Counted from the stretch's first letter, positions 15,588-25,693 are shown. The stretch is DNA of 64,000 bases from Enterococcus ureasiticus (GCF_001730285.1 NZ_MIJZ01000012.1:1-64000); one strand, 5' to 3'. Notes: generated by a model from the sequence alone, not told the origin. Program-made: numbers and translations.

Positions 15588-16412
15588 ATGACTATTTTAT
15601 TATATAAATTACTGTTAGGCTTAATTGTAGGAAGCATAATTGCTCTGTTTTCTTATATCGCTCGTCTACTTACAACATCTGGAGCACTTGCTTTAATCTT
15701 TGTTGCTACAGTTGTTTGTGGTTTTGGATCATGGCCAACTTGGGGATTACTTATTTTATTTTTCGCAAGTTCAGGATGTATTCATTTGGTAAAAAAAAGG
15801 ATAAACGTGACTAAAACTAAATCACTTGTTCAAAAAGATCATACAAGAGATGCTTGGCAAGTACTTGCTAATAGTCTTCCAGCAATTACTTCTTTAATTC
15901 TTTTCTATTACACAGAAAACCAATTATTCTTGATTGGTTATGTTAGCGGAATTGCTGGAGCAACTGCTGATACATGGGGCTCTGAGATCGGAATTTTAAG
16001 TAAGAGCGTTCCTCGTTCTATTATGTCATTTAAACAGATTGAACCTGGATTGTCCGGTGGTGTATCTATGCTTGGAAGTGTTGCTTCTTTCTTTGGTAGC
16101 CTATTGATTTCAGTCGTTTTCTGGCTAGTTTATAGTTGGTATCCTATTTTTCAGCTTCCAACTAGTTTATTCGTTATCGTCCCTCTTATTTGTGGTGTTT
16201 TTAATTCTCTTGTGGATAGTTTATTAGGTGCAACACTTCAAACAAAATACCGTTGTCCTATCTGTGATCAAATAACAGAACAAAAACAACATCATCTAAA
16301 ACAAACGAAACAGATCAGTGGACTCTCATGGATGACAAATGATTGGGTCAATTTTTTTAGTGGTTGTTTGACTGTTTTATCAAGTTGGATCCTTATTTTT
16401 TATCTACAATAA
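15588..16412 (+). CDS. DUF92 family membrane protein
   Basis: A 274-aa integral membrane protein with about six hydrophobic segments. The family hallmarks are SGCIHLVKKRINV, TRDAWQVLANSLPA, GATADTWGSEIGILSKSVPR and CGVFNSLVDSLLGATLQ. A soluble CPICDQ zinc-ribbon-like pair sits before the last helix, then LSWMTNDWVNFFSG. DUF92 proteins are related to phytol/polyprenol kinases and CDP-alcohol-type enzymes, but the bacterial role is unproven. I chose ATG 15588, with GAGGTG just upstream, over an in-frame ATG four codons earlier that overlaps this ribosome site. Monocistronic, with its own terminator. Confidence 0.8.
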   Translation: MTILLYKLLLGLIVGSIIALFSYIARLLTTSGALALIFVATVVCGFGSWPTWGLLILFFASSGCIHLVKKRINVTKTKSLVQKDHTRDAWQVLANSLPAITSLILFYYTENQLFLIGYVSGIAGATADTWGSEIGILSKSVPRSIMSFKQIEPGLSGGVSMLGSVASFFGSLLISVVFWLVYSWYPIFQLPTSLFVIVPLICGVFNSLVDSLLGATLQTKYRCPICDQITEQKQHHLKQTKQISGLSWMTNDWVNFFSGCLTVLSSWILIFYLQ

Positions 16413-16420
16413 TCGCTATA

Positions 16421-16468
16421 CTAAAAAAGAAGGTTTCCTCGATGCTATTTCAAGGGACCTTCTTTTAG
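16421..16468. terminator. Bidirectional terminator between the DUF92 and MgtC genes
   Basis: CTAAAAAAGAAGGTTTCC pairs with GGGACCTTCTTTTAG. Confidence 0.8.
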
Positions 16469-16487
16469 TCATTCTCATAAAAATAGA

Positions 16488-17195
16488 TTAGATACTTACC
16501 AAACGCAGCTTAGTTATATTTTTATAAATCGATAAATCTTCTATAACTTCAGCATAGGTCATTCCTTTTGGCAAATCAATCGTATAAATATTCGTATAAA
16601 TTTGCGTATCTTGAGCTAATACCATATTAAAATTTACATCTTCGATTTCGATTTTATGTTCTTCAAAATACTGGTTGATAAATTCTTTCGTTTCCTGTTT
16701 GTGTATATAGCGAATCTCTAATTTTTTTGTTGTCGGAACGTGGATTACTTTTTTTACCAATGTCAAGGCGATGAATACACCGATAAAACTAGTGATGGCA
16801 ATTGCATAGTAACCCATGCCAATCGCAATTCCAAGTCCTGCGATAGCCCATAATGAAGCCGCTGTGGTCAACCCTGTTACTGACTGTTTCGTCACAATAA
16901 TCGTTCCCGCACCTAAAAAACCAATTCCACTAACTACTTGAGCAATCAGGCGAGCCTGATCTGATCGAATCACGCCAGACAATTCTGGATGATTTATCGC
17001 ATCGTTCAAGGCATTTGCAGCAATTTCAACTTGAATCAATGCGATAATCGTAGCCCCCATACAAACTAGAATATGCGTCCGCATACCAGCTGGTCGATTT
17101 TTATATTGCCGCTCAAATCCAATCACCCCACCAATTAGCATTGCCAAACATAAGCGTATGATAATTTCAGGAACCGTTAAATCGATATTTGTCAT
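16488..17195 (-). CDS. MgtC/SapB family membrane protein
   Basis: A 235-aa protein. The N-terminal half has four or five membrane helices with the MgtC signature LIGGVIGFERQYKNRPAGMRTHILVCMGA, then GIGFLGAGTIIV and TTAASLWAIAGLGIAIGMG. The C-terminal half (about 160-235) is a soluble ACT-like domain. MgtC homologues affect survival in low Mg2+ and modulate ATP synthase or phosphate uptake in pathogens; the role here is unproven. I chose ATG 17195 because AGGAGG is 7 nt upstream; the ATG at 17201 is only 1 nt from it. Confidence 0.88.
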   Translation of the reverse strand: MTNIDLTVPEIIIRLCLAMLIGGVIGFERQYKNRPAGMRTHILVCMGATIIALIQVEIAANALNDAINHPELSGVIRSDQARLIAQVVSGIGFLGAGTIIVTKQSVTGLTTAASLWAIAGLGIAIGMGYYAIAITSFIGVFIALTLVKKVIHVPTTKKLEIRYIHKQETKEFINQYFEEHKIEIEDVNFNMVLAQDTQIYTNIYTIDLPKGMTYAEVIEDLSIYKNITKLRLVSI

Positions 17196-17267
17196 ACTCA
17201 TTCCTCCTATTGCTCTTCTACTTCATTATATCACTAATTTAAATTAAGAGAATAATGTTCATTTTTA

Positions 17268-17308
17268 TAAAAAAATAGTGTGACCGAAGCAGCTAGCCCT
17301 GATCACAC
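17268..17308 (-). terminator. Terminator after nagB
   Basis: GTGTGA pairs with TCACAC around a long, partly structured loop, followed on the minus strand by TATTTTTTT. Confidence 0.75.
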
Positions 17309-17317
17309 ATTTGATTC

Positions 17318-18019
17318 TTATAATTTACTTGCTGCAGCCTCATCAATGATGACAACAACATCTGAATGATTTTTCAAAGCACTTGCTGGTAAATCAACAG
17401 AAACAGCTCCATCGATCATTCCTTTGATCGCATCGGCTTTCGCTTCACCATATGCCATTAAAATCATTTTTTTACCTTTCATGATTGAACCGATTCCCAT
17501 TGAAACAGCTCTTGTTGGCACGTCTTCTACTTTTTCAAAATTACGTTTGTTCGCATTGATCGTAGATTCTGTTAATTCAACTACATGAGTTAGACTATCT
17601 AAAGGAGTTCCTGGTTCGTTGAAACCAATATGTCCATTTTGACCAATACCTAAGATTTGGATATCGATTGGATTGCTGTCGATAATACTTTCGTAATGCT
17701 TACATTCAGCAGCTAAATCTTCAGCTTTTCCGTTTGGTACGTATGTGTTTTTAAACGGTTTTTTATTGAATAATTGATCATTCATAAAGTAACGGTAACT
17801 TTGATCATCGTCTCCACCTAAACCAACATATTCATCCAAATTTACAGAAGTCATATCTGTAAAATCTAAATCACTTGCAGTCATTTCTTTGTATAATGTC
17901 TCAGGTGTACTTCCTGTCGCAAGACCTAAAACTTTTGCACCATTGTTCATGCCTTCTTTAATGAGTTCAAATGCTTTCTTTCCGCCTTCTTCTGCGTTCG
18001 CTACTTTGATAATTTCCAT
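17318..18019 (-). CDS. nagB: Glucosamine-6-phosphate deaminase
   Basis: A 233-aa enzyme that converts glucosamine-6-phosphate to fructose-6-phosphate and ammonia. The family motifs are [12 protein letters not shown] (phosphate loop), [10 protein letters not shown] (catalytic Asp), [18 protein letters not shown] with the catalytic His, and a C-terminal [18 protein letters not shown]. This short form lacks the allosteric tail of the E. coli enzyme, as in other Gram-positives. I chose ATG 18019, preceded by GGGAG. An upstream in-frame ATG would add eight residues including the ribosome site. It links amino-sugar catabolism to glycolysis and controls precursor supply for wall synthesis. Confidence 0.95.
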   Translation of the reverse strand: MEIIKVANAEEGGKKAFELIKEGMNNGAKVLGLATGSTPETLYKEMTASDLDFTDMTSVNLDEYVGLGGDDDQSYRYFMNDQLFNKKPFKNTYVPNGKAEDLAAECKHYESIIDSNPIDIQILGIGQNGHIGFNEPGTPLDSLTHVVELTESTINANKRNFEKVEDVPTRAVSMGIGSIMKGKKMILMAYGEAKADAIKGMIDGAVSVDLPASALKNHSDVVVIIDEAAASKL

Positions 18020-18107
18020 TGAATATTGCTCCCTTTTGTTCAAATTTGGTATAGTCCAATTATAACACCCTATAAAAAAGATTTCTAGTCTAAAGTGGAT
18101 ATAAAAT

Positions 18108-18147
18108 AAAAAAACTTCTATTCTCTTTCGAGAACAGAAGTTTTTTT
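18108..18147. terminator. Terminator after the LCP-family gene
   Basis: AAAAAAACTTCT pairs with AGAAGTTTTTTT, with TTCTC/GAGAA inside and a TTTC loop. Confidence 0.9.
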
Positions 18148-18148
18148 A

Positions 18149-19258
18149 TTAATAACCACCTGAATATTGTCCTTCATCTGCCACATTTTGGTCTGTATAA
18201 GAATTCGGATCAACATTTGCTGCATCTTGAGCATAGTCATAATTATTAGCAGTGTCTGAACTTCCATAAGAGCCAGTCACATTACCGCCAACATAATTAT
18301 TATAGTTACTATTATCTTTTGCTTGCATATCTTTATTTTCAGGCAAACCTAATTGAGCCCGTAAATTTGTTTGAACATCATATAATTTGGTTGGATCTAA
18401 AATTTGATAATAGATGCCACCAATCTCTTGCCCTTCACCTTCTAATTGTAAAGAATCAATATCTTTAAAAGCGGGCATATATTTCTTCTGAATATCTACC
18501 ATATTATCCCAAGTTAAATCTGTCTTCACATTCTCTTTGACTGCATCTAAAATCTTTCTGTATTTAGAAACGCCATCTAAACTGATGACTTTATTAACAA
18601 TTTTTTCAACAACTTCTCTTTGACGGCGTTGACGTCCAATATCGCCTTCTGGATCTTCTTCACGCATCCTCGCATAGGCTAAACCAGTCTCGCTGTCAAG
18701 CTTGATGTGACCTTTAGGAACCGTAATACCATCTAACGTAAATTCAAATGGATTATCCACTTCAATACCGCCTACAGCATCAATTAAATCCTTCATACCT
18801 TTCATATTGATCGATACGTAATTGTCGATTGGTATATCTAATAAATTCTCAACCGTATCAATCGCCATTTTTGCACCGCCAAAAGCGTAGGCGTGATTCA
18901 ACTTATCTTCTGTGCCATATCCAACGATATTAGTTAAAATATCCCGATCCAAACTAATCATTGTAGATTTTTTTTCTTTAGGATTAATCGTAACCACCAT
19001 TGTCGTGTCAGAACGACCTTGTTCTGTCCGTCCCAAATCACCAGTATCAATTCCCATCAGTAAAACTGAAAAAGGTTCTTGTGCATCAATATTCACAGCC
19101 GCATCTCTTCTTTTAGAAGTCCGGTCGATTGATTCATACACACCTTTTACTGTACCAGATGCATCAGAATACATTTTAATCCCATATGCGCAGAAACCTG
19201 CAACTGAAACAAGAACTAATCCTAAAGCGGTTAATATTACTTTTTTCCATAACTTCAT
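18149..19258 (-). CDS. LytR-CpsA-Psr (LCP) family glycopolymer ligase
   Basis: A 369-aa type II membrane protein: a short cytoplasmic N-terminus, one helix (ILTALGLVLVSVAGFCAYGI), and an extracellular LCP domain. The LCP motifs are SVLLMGIDTG, RSDTTMVVTINPKEKKSTMISLDRD, GGAKMAIDTVENLLDIPIDNYVSI and YARMREEDPEGDIGRQRRQREVV, which hold the conserved Asp/Arg residues that bind polyprenyl pyrophosphate. The Asn/Tyr/Gly-rich tail is low complexity. LCP proteins transfer lipid-linked polymers onto peptidoglycan. Its place directly downstream of the EPS genes suggests it attaches this polymer. I chose the second ATG (19258), preceded by GAGGAAG. Confidence 0.92.
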   Translation of the reverse strand: MKLWKKVILTALGLVLVSVAGFCAYGIKMYSDASGTVKGVYESIDRTSKRRDAAVNIDAQEPFSVLLMGIDTGDLGRTEQGRSDTTMVVTINPKEKKSTMISLDRDILTNIVGYGTEDKLNHAYAFGGAKMAIDTVENLLDIPIDNYVSINMKGMKDLIDAVGGIEVDNPFEFTLDGITVPKGHIKLDSETGLAYARMREEDPEGDIGRQRRQREVVEKIVNKVISLDGVSKYRKILDAVKENVKTDLTWDNMVDIQKKYMPAFKDIDSLQLEGEGQEIGGIYYQILDPTKLYDVQTNLRAQLGLPENKDMQAKDNSNYNNYVGGNVTGSYGSSDTANNYDYAQDAANVDPNSYTDQNVADEGQYSGGY

Positions 19259-19382
19259 AAGACACTTCCTCATTTTTGCAAGAATAATTCATGAAACCTA
19301 TTTTCTCACAATTTGAACCAAGCCGCAACTTTTTTGGGGAATTGGCATGATATCTTAATGTATTTGTAAAATAATAACAAAC

Positions 19383-19967
19383 TTATGCGATTCTATTTTT
19401 CTCTATTTCCAAATTCTTCAAATGTCTTCTTACATAATAGCCCACACACATTCCAGAAACGTTTAAAATAATGTCTAATAATGAGAACGTTCCTACATAA
19501 AAATAGTATTGTGCGGTTTCAATTCCTGTGACTACGAACAAACTCAAAACAACTGTTTGTAAAGCCTGCAATCTTTTAAATAAAATACCAAAAGGGATAA
19601 AACCAACAAAATTCAATATACTTTCACTTATTCCACCTGCATACATCCAATCTGTTAAAATATTTAAACTAACATCATGATTATTTGATTGTTTAAGAAA
19701 AAGAAATATGAACAACAGACAAAAATAACAGATATAAAAAGCATAGCTATAAATCGCTAAAATCTTTTTCGTATATAACTGGATCAATAGAAAAAACGAC
19801 ATGAAAAAACAAGTTAGGAATAGGATTGAATATGAAGAATTTATTGCATTAAAAACTTTAACTAATTGCGTGTATCTTTCTATTAACAAGATTAACAATC
19901 TAGTAAAAAAGAACGCCACCAACAAACTAACAAAAATAAACACACTGTATAATTTTATATTTTTCAT
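19383..19967 (-). CDS. VanZ-like family membrane protein
   Basis: A 194-aa protein with five or so hydrophobic helices and the VanZ pattern in its C-terminal half: LNFVGFIPFGILF, GIETAQYYFYVGTFSLLDIILNVSGMCVGY. VanZ-like proteins occur in glycopeptide-resistance and envelope loci, but their biochemical role is not known. It is the last gene of the EPS block, 28 bp after the flippase gene, and its base composition matches that AT-rich block. GGGGAGAG precedes the ATG. Confidence 0.8.
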   Translation of the reverse strand: MKNIKLYSVFIFVSLLVAFFFTRLLILLIERYTQLVKVFNAINSSYSILFLTCFFMSFFLLIQLYTKKILAIYSYAFYICYFCLLFIFLFLKQSNNHDVSLNILTDWMYAGGISESILNFVGFIPFGILFKRLQALQTVVLSLFVVTGIETAQYYFYVGTFSLLDIILNVSGMCVGYYVRRHLKNLEIEKNRIA

Positions 19968-19995
19968 TCTCTCCCCTAATTAAGTGTGTTAATTT

Positions 19996-21408
19996 TTATC
20001 TTTTTTTATTTAATTTTACTCTTAAGAATTGAAAGATTAAAACAAATATCTCTTTACCAATAGAAAGAGTACAAAAAAACAATATTACCTCTACTATCAT
20101 CAATTTAACTCCATCCAAGAAGTACAAAAAAACGATTTGAAGTGCAATTACTAGATGAAACATGAGCATAATTTTAACGTTAATTGTCATATGAATAAAT
20201 TTCTTAGTATCAAAATATCTGATTACAAATATTAAAAAAAAGCTAACCATAGAACTAATACCCACTCCAATTGTTCCTATAGATGGAATTAGTAAAAGAT
20301 TTAAAATAACACTAGCCAGAGCTCCAATAATTGATGAGAGAAATACTCCTTGCGTTTTTTTAGCAGCAATATAATTTGTTCCGAGAAAGCCAGAATAGCT
20401 TGAATATACCACCGCTAATAATAATGGTGGAACAATCTCCCAAGAATTATAGAAATCCACATTAATAACTAATTTTACTAATGGTTTTAAAATCATTAGT
20501 AACCCTGAAGCTCCCAAAAGCATTACAATAGAAAAATAATTAAATACTTTTGAATAGAATGCCGACTTATCCTCAGAATCAAATTCTTCAATTGCTGACA
20601 TTTGCCAGGCTTGCATAAAAATTGTATTTAAAAGTGATACTAAGCTAGGAATTTTATTTGCAACAGCTAAAAGGCCATTTGCAGAACTACCAATAAAAAA
20701 TACAACAAAATATCGGCTTGACGCGTTCATTAACCACCACATAATTGCATTAGGAATTAATGGTAGACTATAAATTAAAAGTCTTCTTATCAATTCTTTA
20801 TCTAATTTGTTAAAGTGAATAAATGACCAAATTTTCAGTACACAAGCAATATATATAATTGTTATTATATTTGCTAATACCAAAGATATAAGATAACCTT
20901 GTATCCCCATTTTGAAGATAACCAGTAAAATAATATTTAATACAGCAGTAACAAATGTTAGTAGAACTCCACTAAGAGCATATACTTTAATTTTGTCAAT
21001 TCCTCTAGCAAACTGAGCAAATGTTGTTTGAAGTGCCTGTAGTATCAATATCCAATATAAGTAATACCAAAAATGATTTGATAATGGAAAAAGAAATGAC
21101 AGACAGATAATTCCTAAACTACTAGCAATAGCCATAATAAAAAGTAGAAACACACTATTTGTAAAAACTTTCTCTTTCGATTCATTTTTATCCATAACAA
21201 AACGGATAACACCATCAAAAATATTTAAAGATACGATTGGAAGCAACAAACTGACTGTTGTCATTAACAAATCAACTGATCCATATTCTGTCGGAGTAAG
21301 CGAATAGGTATACAGGGGGACTAATAAAATCAACAATAATTTACTTCCAAAATTACCAATAGTGAAAATAATAGAGTTACTTATTAATTTTTGATACTTA
21401 CTCATCAT
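19996..21408 (-). CDS. wzx: Oligosaccharide flippase (Wzx-like, MATE/PST superfamily)
   Basis: A 470-aa polytopic protein with about 12-14 membrane helices. It begins ISNSIIFTIGNFGSKLLLILLVPLYTYSLTPTEYGSVDLL, the classic N-terminus of polysaccharide transporters, and has IMWWLMNASSRYFVVFFIG in the centre. It should flip the undecaprenyl-linked repeat unit across the membrane for polymerisation by the EpsG-type polymerase at 23572. Its start overlaps the end of the pyruvyl transferase gene by 11 bp, so the two are coupled. Confidence 0.9.
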   Translation of the reverse strand: MMSKYQKLISNSIIFTIGNFGSKLLLILLVPLYTYSLTPTEYGSVDLLMTTVSLLLPIVSLNIFDGVIRFVMDKNESKEKVFTNSVFLLFIMAIASSLGIICLSFLFPLSNHFWYYLYWILILQALQTTFAQFARGIDKIKVYALSGVLLTFVTAVLNIILLVIFKMGIQGYLISLVLANIITIIYIACVLKIWSFIHFNKLDKELIRRLLIYSLPLIPNAIMWWLMNASSRYFVVFFIGSSANGLLAVANKIPSLVSLLNTIFMQAWQMSAIEEFDSEDKSAFYSKVFNYFSIVMLLGASGLLMILKPLVKLVINVDFYNSWEIVPPLLLAVVYSSYSGFLGTNYIAAKKTQGVFLSSIIGALASVILNLLLIPSIGTIGVGISSMVSFFLIFVIRYFDTKKFIHMTINVKIMLMFHLVIALQIVFLYFLDGVKLMIVEVILFFCTLSIGKEIFVLIFQFLRVKLNKKR

Positions 21409-22522
21409 GATTCATCCTATTAATTCTTTCAATTAAGGGGGTATATTCCCCTTTTAAAGAAAAATCAAAATCTTTTGCATTTAGCACATCTTGAATCATT
21501 GACTCAATCTCACTATTTGAGTGATCATCAACAAGCCGAATAAAGCCACATTCTGATAGCCAGTGCTGATACGTTGATTCAATCTTATGATTTCCATTTT
21601 TGAAAACGATACACGGAGTCTTCGTAATAAAAGCAAAAATCATGCCATGGAGTCTGTCTGTAATAGCAAGTTCATGCTCAGCAATCTCTTTCCACTTCTC
21701 TACTAATATTTTTTTTCTCGATTTCTGTGGAATTGTTTTTCCAGCTTCTAATGTTGTGTCACTTTGAGTAATAGCATTTGAAAAAAATTTCAAAAGAATC
21801 CCATTTAATTGATCTATTGTTTCATTTGAAATCACTTTTTCATTATCAGTTCGAAGTAGTGTAATTACCCCTTTTCGTTCTTTTTTTTCAAATTCTTGTG
21901 AAATATCAAGGGACATAACAATATCAGGAACTAATTCAACAAATGAATCTGGATAATTCTCCTTCATTATACTAAAACTAACAGGCTCTCTAGCGAAAAA
22001 ACTCCATTTAGGATTTTTATAATTTTTTTTACTCAATTTTAACATTTTTTTTCCAACTTTAGTTTGCTCAAAATAGATTGATTGGGGGAAGGATACAATT
22101 TCCCAATCAATCATATTCTTTACAACTTTTTCACGAACAATTTCTACAGCCGGATATAATGAACCTAAATTCCCCCCACCGTGAAACAATACCTTGTCCT
22201 CTTTTGATATTAGAGATGGAAGTATTTCTGAAAACTCTGGGACATAAATTTCTGGAATTTCAATATATTGAAATTCAGGAAATTCTTTTTTAATAAACAT
22301 GTATTCCGCATACACGATTGCAGCATCTCCAATATTTCCATGTTCAGGAGTACCAACTACAATAAATTTAGCACCATTGCTCTTCAATTCTTTCATTATT
22401 TTATTAAAAAACTCATCTGTACTGAGGTCCCTTTTTCTTGAATATTTAACTTTAAAATAGTAGTAGAACAATAATTGAAACTTATCTGGATTATCTACTA
22501 TCCATTTTTTTATTTTTTTCAT
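21398..22522 (-). CDS. Polysaccharide pyruvyl transferase family protein
   Basis: A 374-aa protein of the pyruvyl transferase (CsaB/EpsO-like) family. It has a N-terminal FIVVGTPEHGNIGDAAIVYAEY segment, VLFHGGGNLGSLYP, a long basic middle, and ELAITDRLHGMIFAFITKTPCIVFKNGNHKIESTYQHWL with the family DRLHG motif. Such enzymes add a ketal-linked pyruvate, an acidic decoration, to a sugar of the repeat unit, using phosphoenolpyruvate. The polymer made here is therefore probably anionic; that is inference. It lies 16 bp after a glycosyltransferase gene. Confidence 0.85.
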   Translation of the reverse strand: MKKIKKWIVDNPDKFQLLFYYYFKVKYSRKRDLSTDEFFNKIMKELKSNGAKFIVVGTPEHGNIGDAAIVYAEYMFIKKEFPEFQYIEIPEIYVPEFSEILPSLISKEDKVLFHGGGNLGSLYPAVEIVREKVVKNMIDWEIVSFPQSIYFEQTKVGKKMLKLSKKNYKNPKWSFFAREPVSFSIMKENYPDSFVELVPDIVMSLDISQEFEKKERKGVITLLRTDNEKVISNETIDQLNGILLKFFSNAITQSDTTLEAGKTIPQKSRKKILVEKWKEIAEHELAITDRLHGMIFAFITKTPCIVFKNGNHKIESTYQHWLSECGFIRLVDDHSNSEIESMIQDVLNAKDFDFSLKGEYTPLIERINRMNHDE

Positions 22523-22538
22523 GGGTAAATTAGTCCTT

Positions 22539-23474
22539 TCAGTATACTCTTAAAGCAAATTGAATATACAGCATTTTTATAAATTCTCTTCGAAAATATT
22601 TTGAATTCACGCTTGCTTTAAAAATAGTCATCAACATCTTCATGAAGTTTCCTCTATTTTTTATTTTCAGCTCTACTATGTATTTAGAATATTTTATTTT
22701 CTCTCCTTCTGGAATCTGAAGAATCTTATTTAAATGTTCTATATCATAATAATCCATTCCTTCAGCTTTTCTTTTCTTATGAAGTTCCACAATATACTTG
22801 CTTATAATTTGAGAAACCAATGCCGTATCATAGCCCATACTTGTATTTCGGATTCTATATTGTCCTAGTTTTTCTTTCATGTGGTAAATCATCACGTTAG
22901 AATCTATCGCTCTTAAAGCAAAGTCATAGTCTTCAGCTGCTGGAAATGTGCGATAACCATGTAATTTTTCGTAGACATCTCTTCGAACCATCCAAGTTGG
23001 ATGCACTAAAACATTTACTACTGGTAATATTTTTTTCAATTTTTCAATATTATATTCTTTTGTTCTAGCTTCTCTAACTAAACACCCATCATCATCAATA
23101 ATATCTACATTTCCACTAATAAAATCAATTGTTGGTTGCTCTTTAAATTTATTCAATTGGCGCTCTAACCTTTTTTTGTCCGCAATATCATCTGCATCAA
23201 TACGAGCAATAAAGTCCCCTTCTGATAACGCTATAGCCTTATTTAGTGATTCAGCTAAGCCAATATTTTGTTCATTAATCACTACCTTCACGCGACTATC
23301 TTTTACTGTCCATTCTTTTAGATAATTTATGTTTTCAAAATTAAATGGGTTATCTACTATAATAAGAAATTCAAAATTTGTATATGTTTGATTTATTATT
23401 GATTCTACAGCATCTTTTAGCCAATCTAGATTTTCATTATAAACACTCATTAACACAGAAACTTTTTCTCTCAT
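22539..23474 (-). CDS. Family 2 glycosyltransferase (EPS repeat-unit synthesis)
   Basis: A 311-aa cytoplasmic GT-A enzyme. It has KVSVLMSVYNENLDWLKDAVESIINQTY at the start, DFIARIDADDIADKKRLERQ with the metal-binding DxD, then GNVDIIDDDG and FPAAEDYDFALRA with the catalytic-base ED. It transfers an activated sugar to the lipid-linked repeat unit; donor and acceptor are not predictable. The start is uncertain by two codons: TTG-TTG-ATG run together after AAAGG, and I chose the ATG. Confidence 0.9.
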   Translation of the reverse strand: MREKVSVLMSVYNENLDWLKDAVESIINQTYTNFEFLIIVDNPFNFENINYLKEWTVKDSRVKVVINEQNIGLAESLNKAIALSEGDFIARIDADDIADKKRLERQLNKFKEQPTIDFISGNVDIIDDDGCLVREARTKEYNIEKLKKILPVVNVLVHPTWMVRRDVYEKLHGYRTFPAAEDYDFALRAIDSNVMIYHMKEKLGQYRIRNTSMGYDTALVSQIISKYIVELHKKRKAEGMDYYDIEHLNKILQIPEGEKIKYSKYIVELKIKNRGNFMKMLMTIFKASVNSKYFRREFIKMLYIQFALRVY

Positions 23475-23571
23475 CAACAAATCAACCTTTCAAAAAAATA
23501 TTATCAATCTAACAAACTACTTATGATTTGATAGTATTTAAATTTTTCCATAAACTTACTCTCACGAAAAT

Positions 23572-24699
23572 TTATATCCCCAAAATTTCTGACGTAAATG
23601 GATATATTTCACCATTCCCACCAACAACAACTTGTAAAAACCATACTAGAAATAAATAGGCAATAAATAATAAATAGCATAAAAACCTAATATTCTTATC
23701 TTTAATTGAATACCTTATTATCAAGGGATAAGAGATAATTTTAAATACCGATAAATACAAGATAACGCGACTAACTGTGATATCAATCGTTCTCAACGAG
23801 ATAAAGATCAAATCCATCATAGTTATTAAAAACATAAAAGAAAAAAATAGGTTTTTCTTTACTAAAGATTTATATGAGATAATCCACCATACAGCGATTG
23901 GTAGACGCATTCCAATAGTTGATAATGAAACTTCTGACTCTGATTGATTGTTCCCAATGTATTGTTCAAATTTATTCCCAATTATACCCGTTTTAGTTAG
24001 CATACTTAAAATAGTTACGGCCGACACAGATACTACTAGTGCGGAGAGTAGTATTGTCAGATGCAACTTCAAAGTATTTTTAGACTTTTCTAAAATTATA
24101 TATAAGAACAAAATTGCAAAACCAACTATTGCTGAATTATGAAAAAGCAAACTGCAAAACAACATGACTATTCCCAAACGCTTCTTTGAGGTCATAAATA
24201 AACTTATTCCAAAGAACACGAATGCCATAGCAACAGACTGTCTCATAATATTTAATGTATTTCCATAAAACAAGAAAAGATATGTTAAGAAAGAAAATGG
24301 TACACTAACCCATTGTCTAAATCTTGTAATACCTAGATAAAATAATCCATTTGTTATAATTCCTAGTACAAAATAAAAAATATGAATGTTAGTTGTAAAC
24401 CTACTTACCAGATAATTCAATGCCTGATAACCATACTCCACGTCTAAATTGTAAAAAGAACGGGTCAAATCTAGATAGTCAAAAAATCTATAACTAAAAA
24501 CTGCTAGTTCGAAATACTTATTCCCATAAACCCTAATATCTGTTCCTATTGTAAAATCGCGAGTACCATTTAGAATTGATATAGTAACAATAAGCAACAT
24601 CACCAATAAGCCATAAAAATACTTGTTGCCTCTATTTCTAACCACTTCCGAAAAAAAAGATAATATTGTGGCTACTACAAAAAAAAGAATATAAATCAC
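23572..24699 (-). CDS. EpsG-type polysaccharide polymerase (Wzy-like)
   Basis: A 375-aa membrane protein with about ten helices. It has the EpsG-family features RDFTIGTDIRVYGNKY near residue 47, VEYGYQALNYLVSRF, and the YGNTLNIMRQSVAMAFVFFGISLF segment with the conserved RQ. EpsG/Wzy proteins join the flipped repeat units outside the membrane. It lies between the glycosyltransferases, as is common for polymerases in serotype-specific blocks. Confidence 0.85.
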   Translation of the reverse strand: MIYILFFVVATILSFFSEVVRNRGNKYFYGLLVMLLIVTISILNGTRDFTIGTDIRVYGNKYFELAVFSYRFFDYLDLTRSFYNLDVEYGYQALNYLVSRFTTNIHIFYFVLGIITNGLFYLGITRFRQWVSVPFSFLTYLFLFYGNTLNIMRQSVAMAFVFFGISLFMTSKKRLGIVMLFCSLLFHNSAIVGFAILFLYIILEKSKNTLKLHLTILLSALVVSVSAVTILSMLTKTGIIGNKFEQYIGNNQSESEVSLSTIGMRLPIAVWWIISYKSLVKKNLFFSFMFLITMMDLIFISLRTIDITVSRVILYLSVFKIISYPLIIRYSIKDKNIRFLCYLLFIAYLFLVWFLQVVVGGNGEIYPFTSEILGI

Positions 24700-24760
24700 C
24701 GTATCACCTACTTTTAGTCCTACAAATGCTGAATTTTTTTCTACATATATAAGTTATTTT

Positions 24761-25693
24761 TTAATTATCCCTAATCAACTGACCATAAAACGTCATTTCT
24801 GTTTTATCCATAGTCTTATCATTAATTTTATAAGAAAGTTTAAATATATCTGTGTCTTTTTTCAGTTCTAAAAACTTTTTTTCCGAATAAACTTGCCCTA
24901 AATATGGCGCTAGTTCAAATAAGTTTGGATTAGATGGTATCCTATTTTCGACAAAAAATCTGAGTCCACCAATATTTTCTAAATAAGCAATTTCTAATCC
25001 ATAATCGATCAAAAAATAATCTATTAGTTTTTCTTCATTATTCCAATATTTCAAAAAGAAGTCGCACATAAAATGGAATAAAGCATCATTTGAAGGTCCC
25101 CCTATCAAAAAACCCGTCCATTTACCTTCTGAAATATTAAAAAGTTCATTATCTTCATATGGTCCACTCGTATAAAAATTGGAGAAATACTGACTATTTA
25201 AAGGTGAAACCGTTAGTAATGTAGCATCCATCCACAGTCCACCATAATTTTTCAGCAAATTAAATCGTACAATATCACTAAAATGAGTATAAGTTATTGT
25301 TCCATCTTCTAGTTTTTGCATAATTATATCTGATATAGTGATATATTGATCTAAATTTTCTTCCGATAAAATAATAACTTCACAATCAAGAGTGTTTTGT
25401 CTAATACTATTAATACAAGATTGTACTATTTCAGGTGCTAACATTTCACCTTGTAACCATAAAATCCAGATATACTTACTATTACCGTTCTTACTAGATT
25501 CTATCGTTGATAGATTTTTATATTCATCAATTGTATCTGAACACGTATTTCTTAGGTATGCTAAATTTATTTCATGACGCCATTTATTGAATTTTCTACT
25601 AAAAAAAGAATTCACCTTCAATTTTCTTAATATTTTTGAAAGAATAAAGGTACTTTTAGATAATCTATACATTAAGTTACTTTTTAAGTCCAT
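24761..25693 (-). CDS. Capsular polysaccharide synthesis glycosyltransferase (GT32-like)
   Basis: A 310-aa protein with the GT32/Caps_synth pattern. KYIWILWLQGEMLAPEIVQSCINSIRQNT is followed by THFSDIVRFNLLKNYGGLWMDATLL, in which the D-x-D-like GLWMDA site binds the metal/nucleotide sugar. SGPYEDNELFNISEGKWTGFLIGGPSNDALFHFM lies in the C-terminal half. It has no membrane helix and probably works at the inner membrane face on the lipid-linked intermediate. Donor sugar unknown. Confidence 0.82.
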   Translation of the reverse strand: MDLKSNLMYRLSKSTFILSKILRKLKVNSFFSRKFNKWRHEINLAYLRNTCSDTIDEYKNLSTIESSKNGNSKYIWILWLQGEMLAPEIVQSCINSIRQNTLDCEVIILSEENLDQYITISDIIMQKLEDGTITYTHFSDIVRFNLLKNYGGLWMDATLLTVSPLNSQYFSNFYTSGPYEDNELFNISEGKWTGFLIGGPSNDALFHFMCDFFLKYWNNEEKLIDYFLIDYGLEIAYLENIGGLRFFVENRIPSNPNLFELAPYLGQVYSEKKFLELKKDTDIFKLSYKINDKTMDKTEMTFYGQLIRDN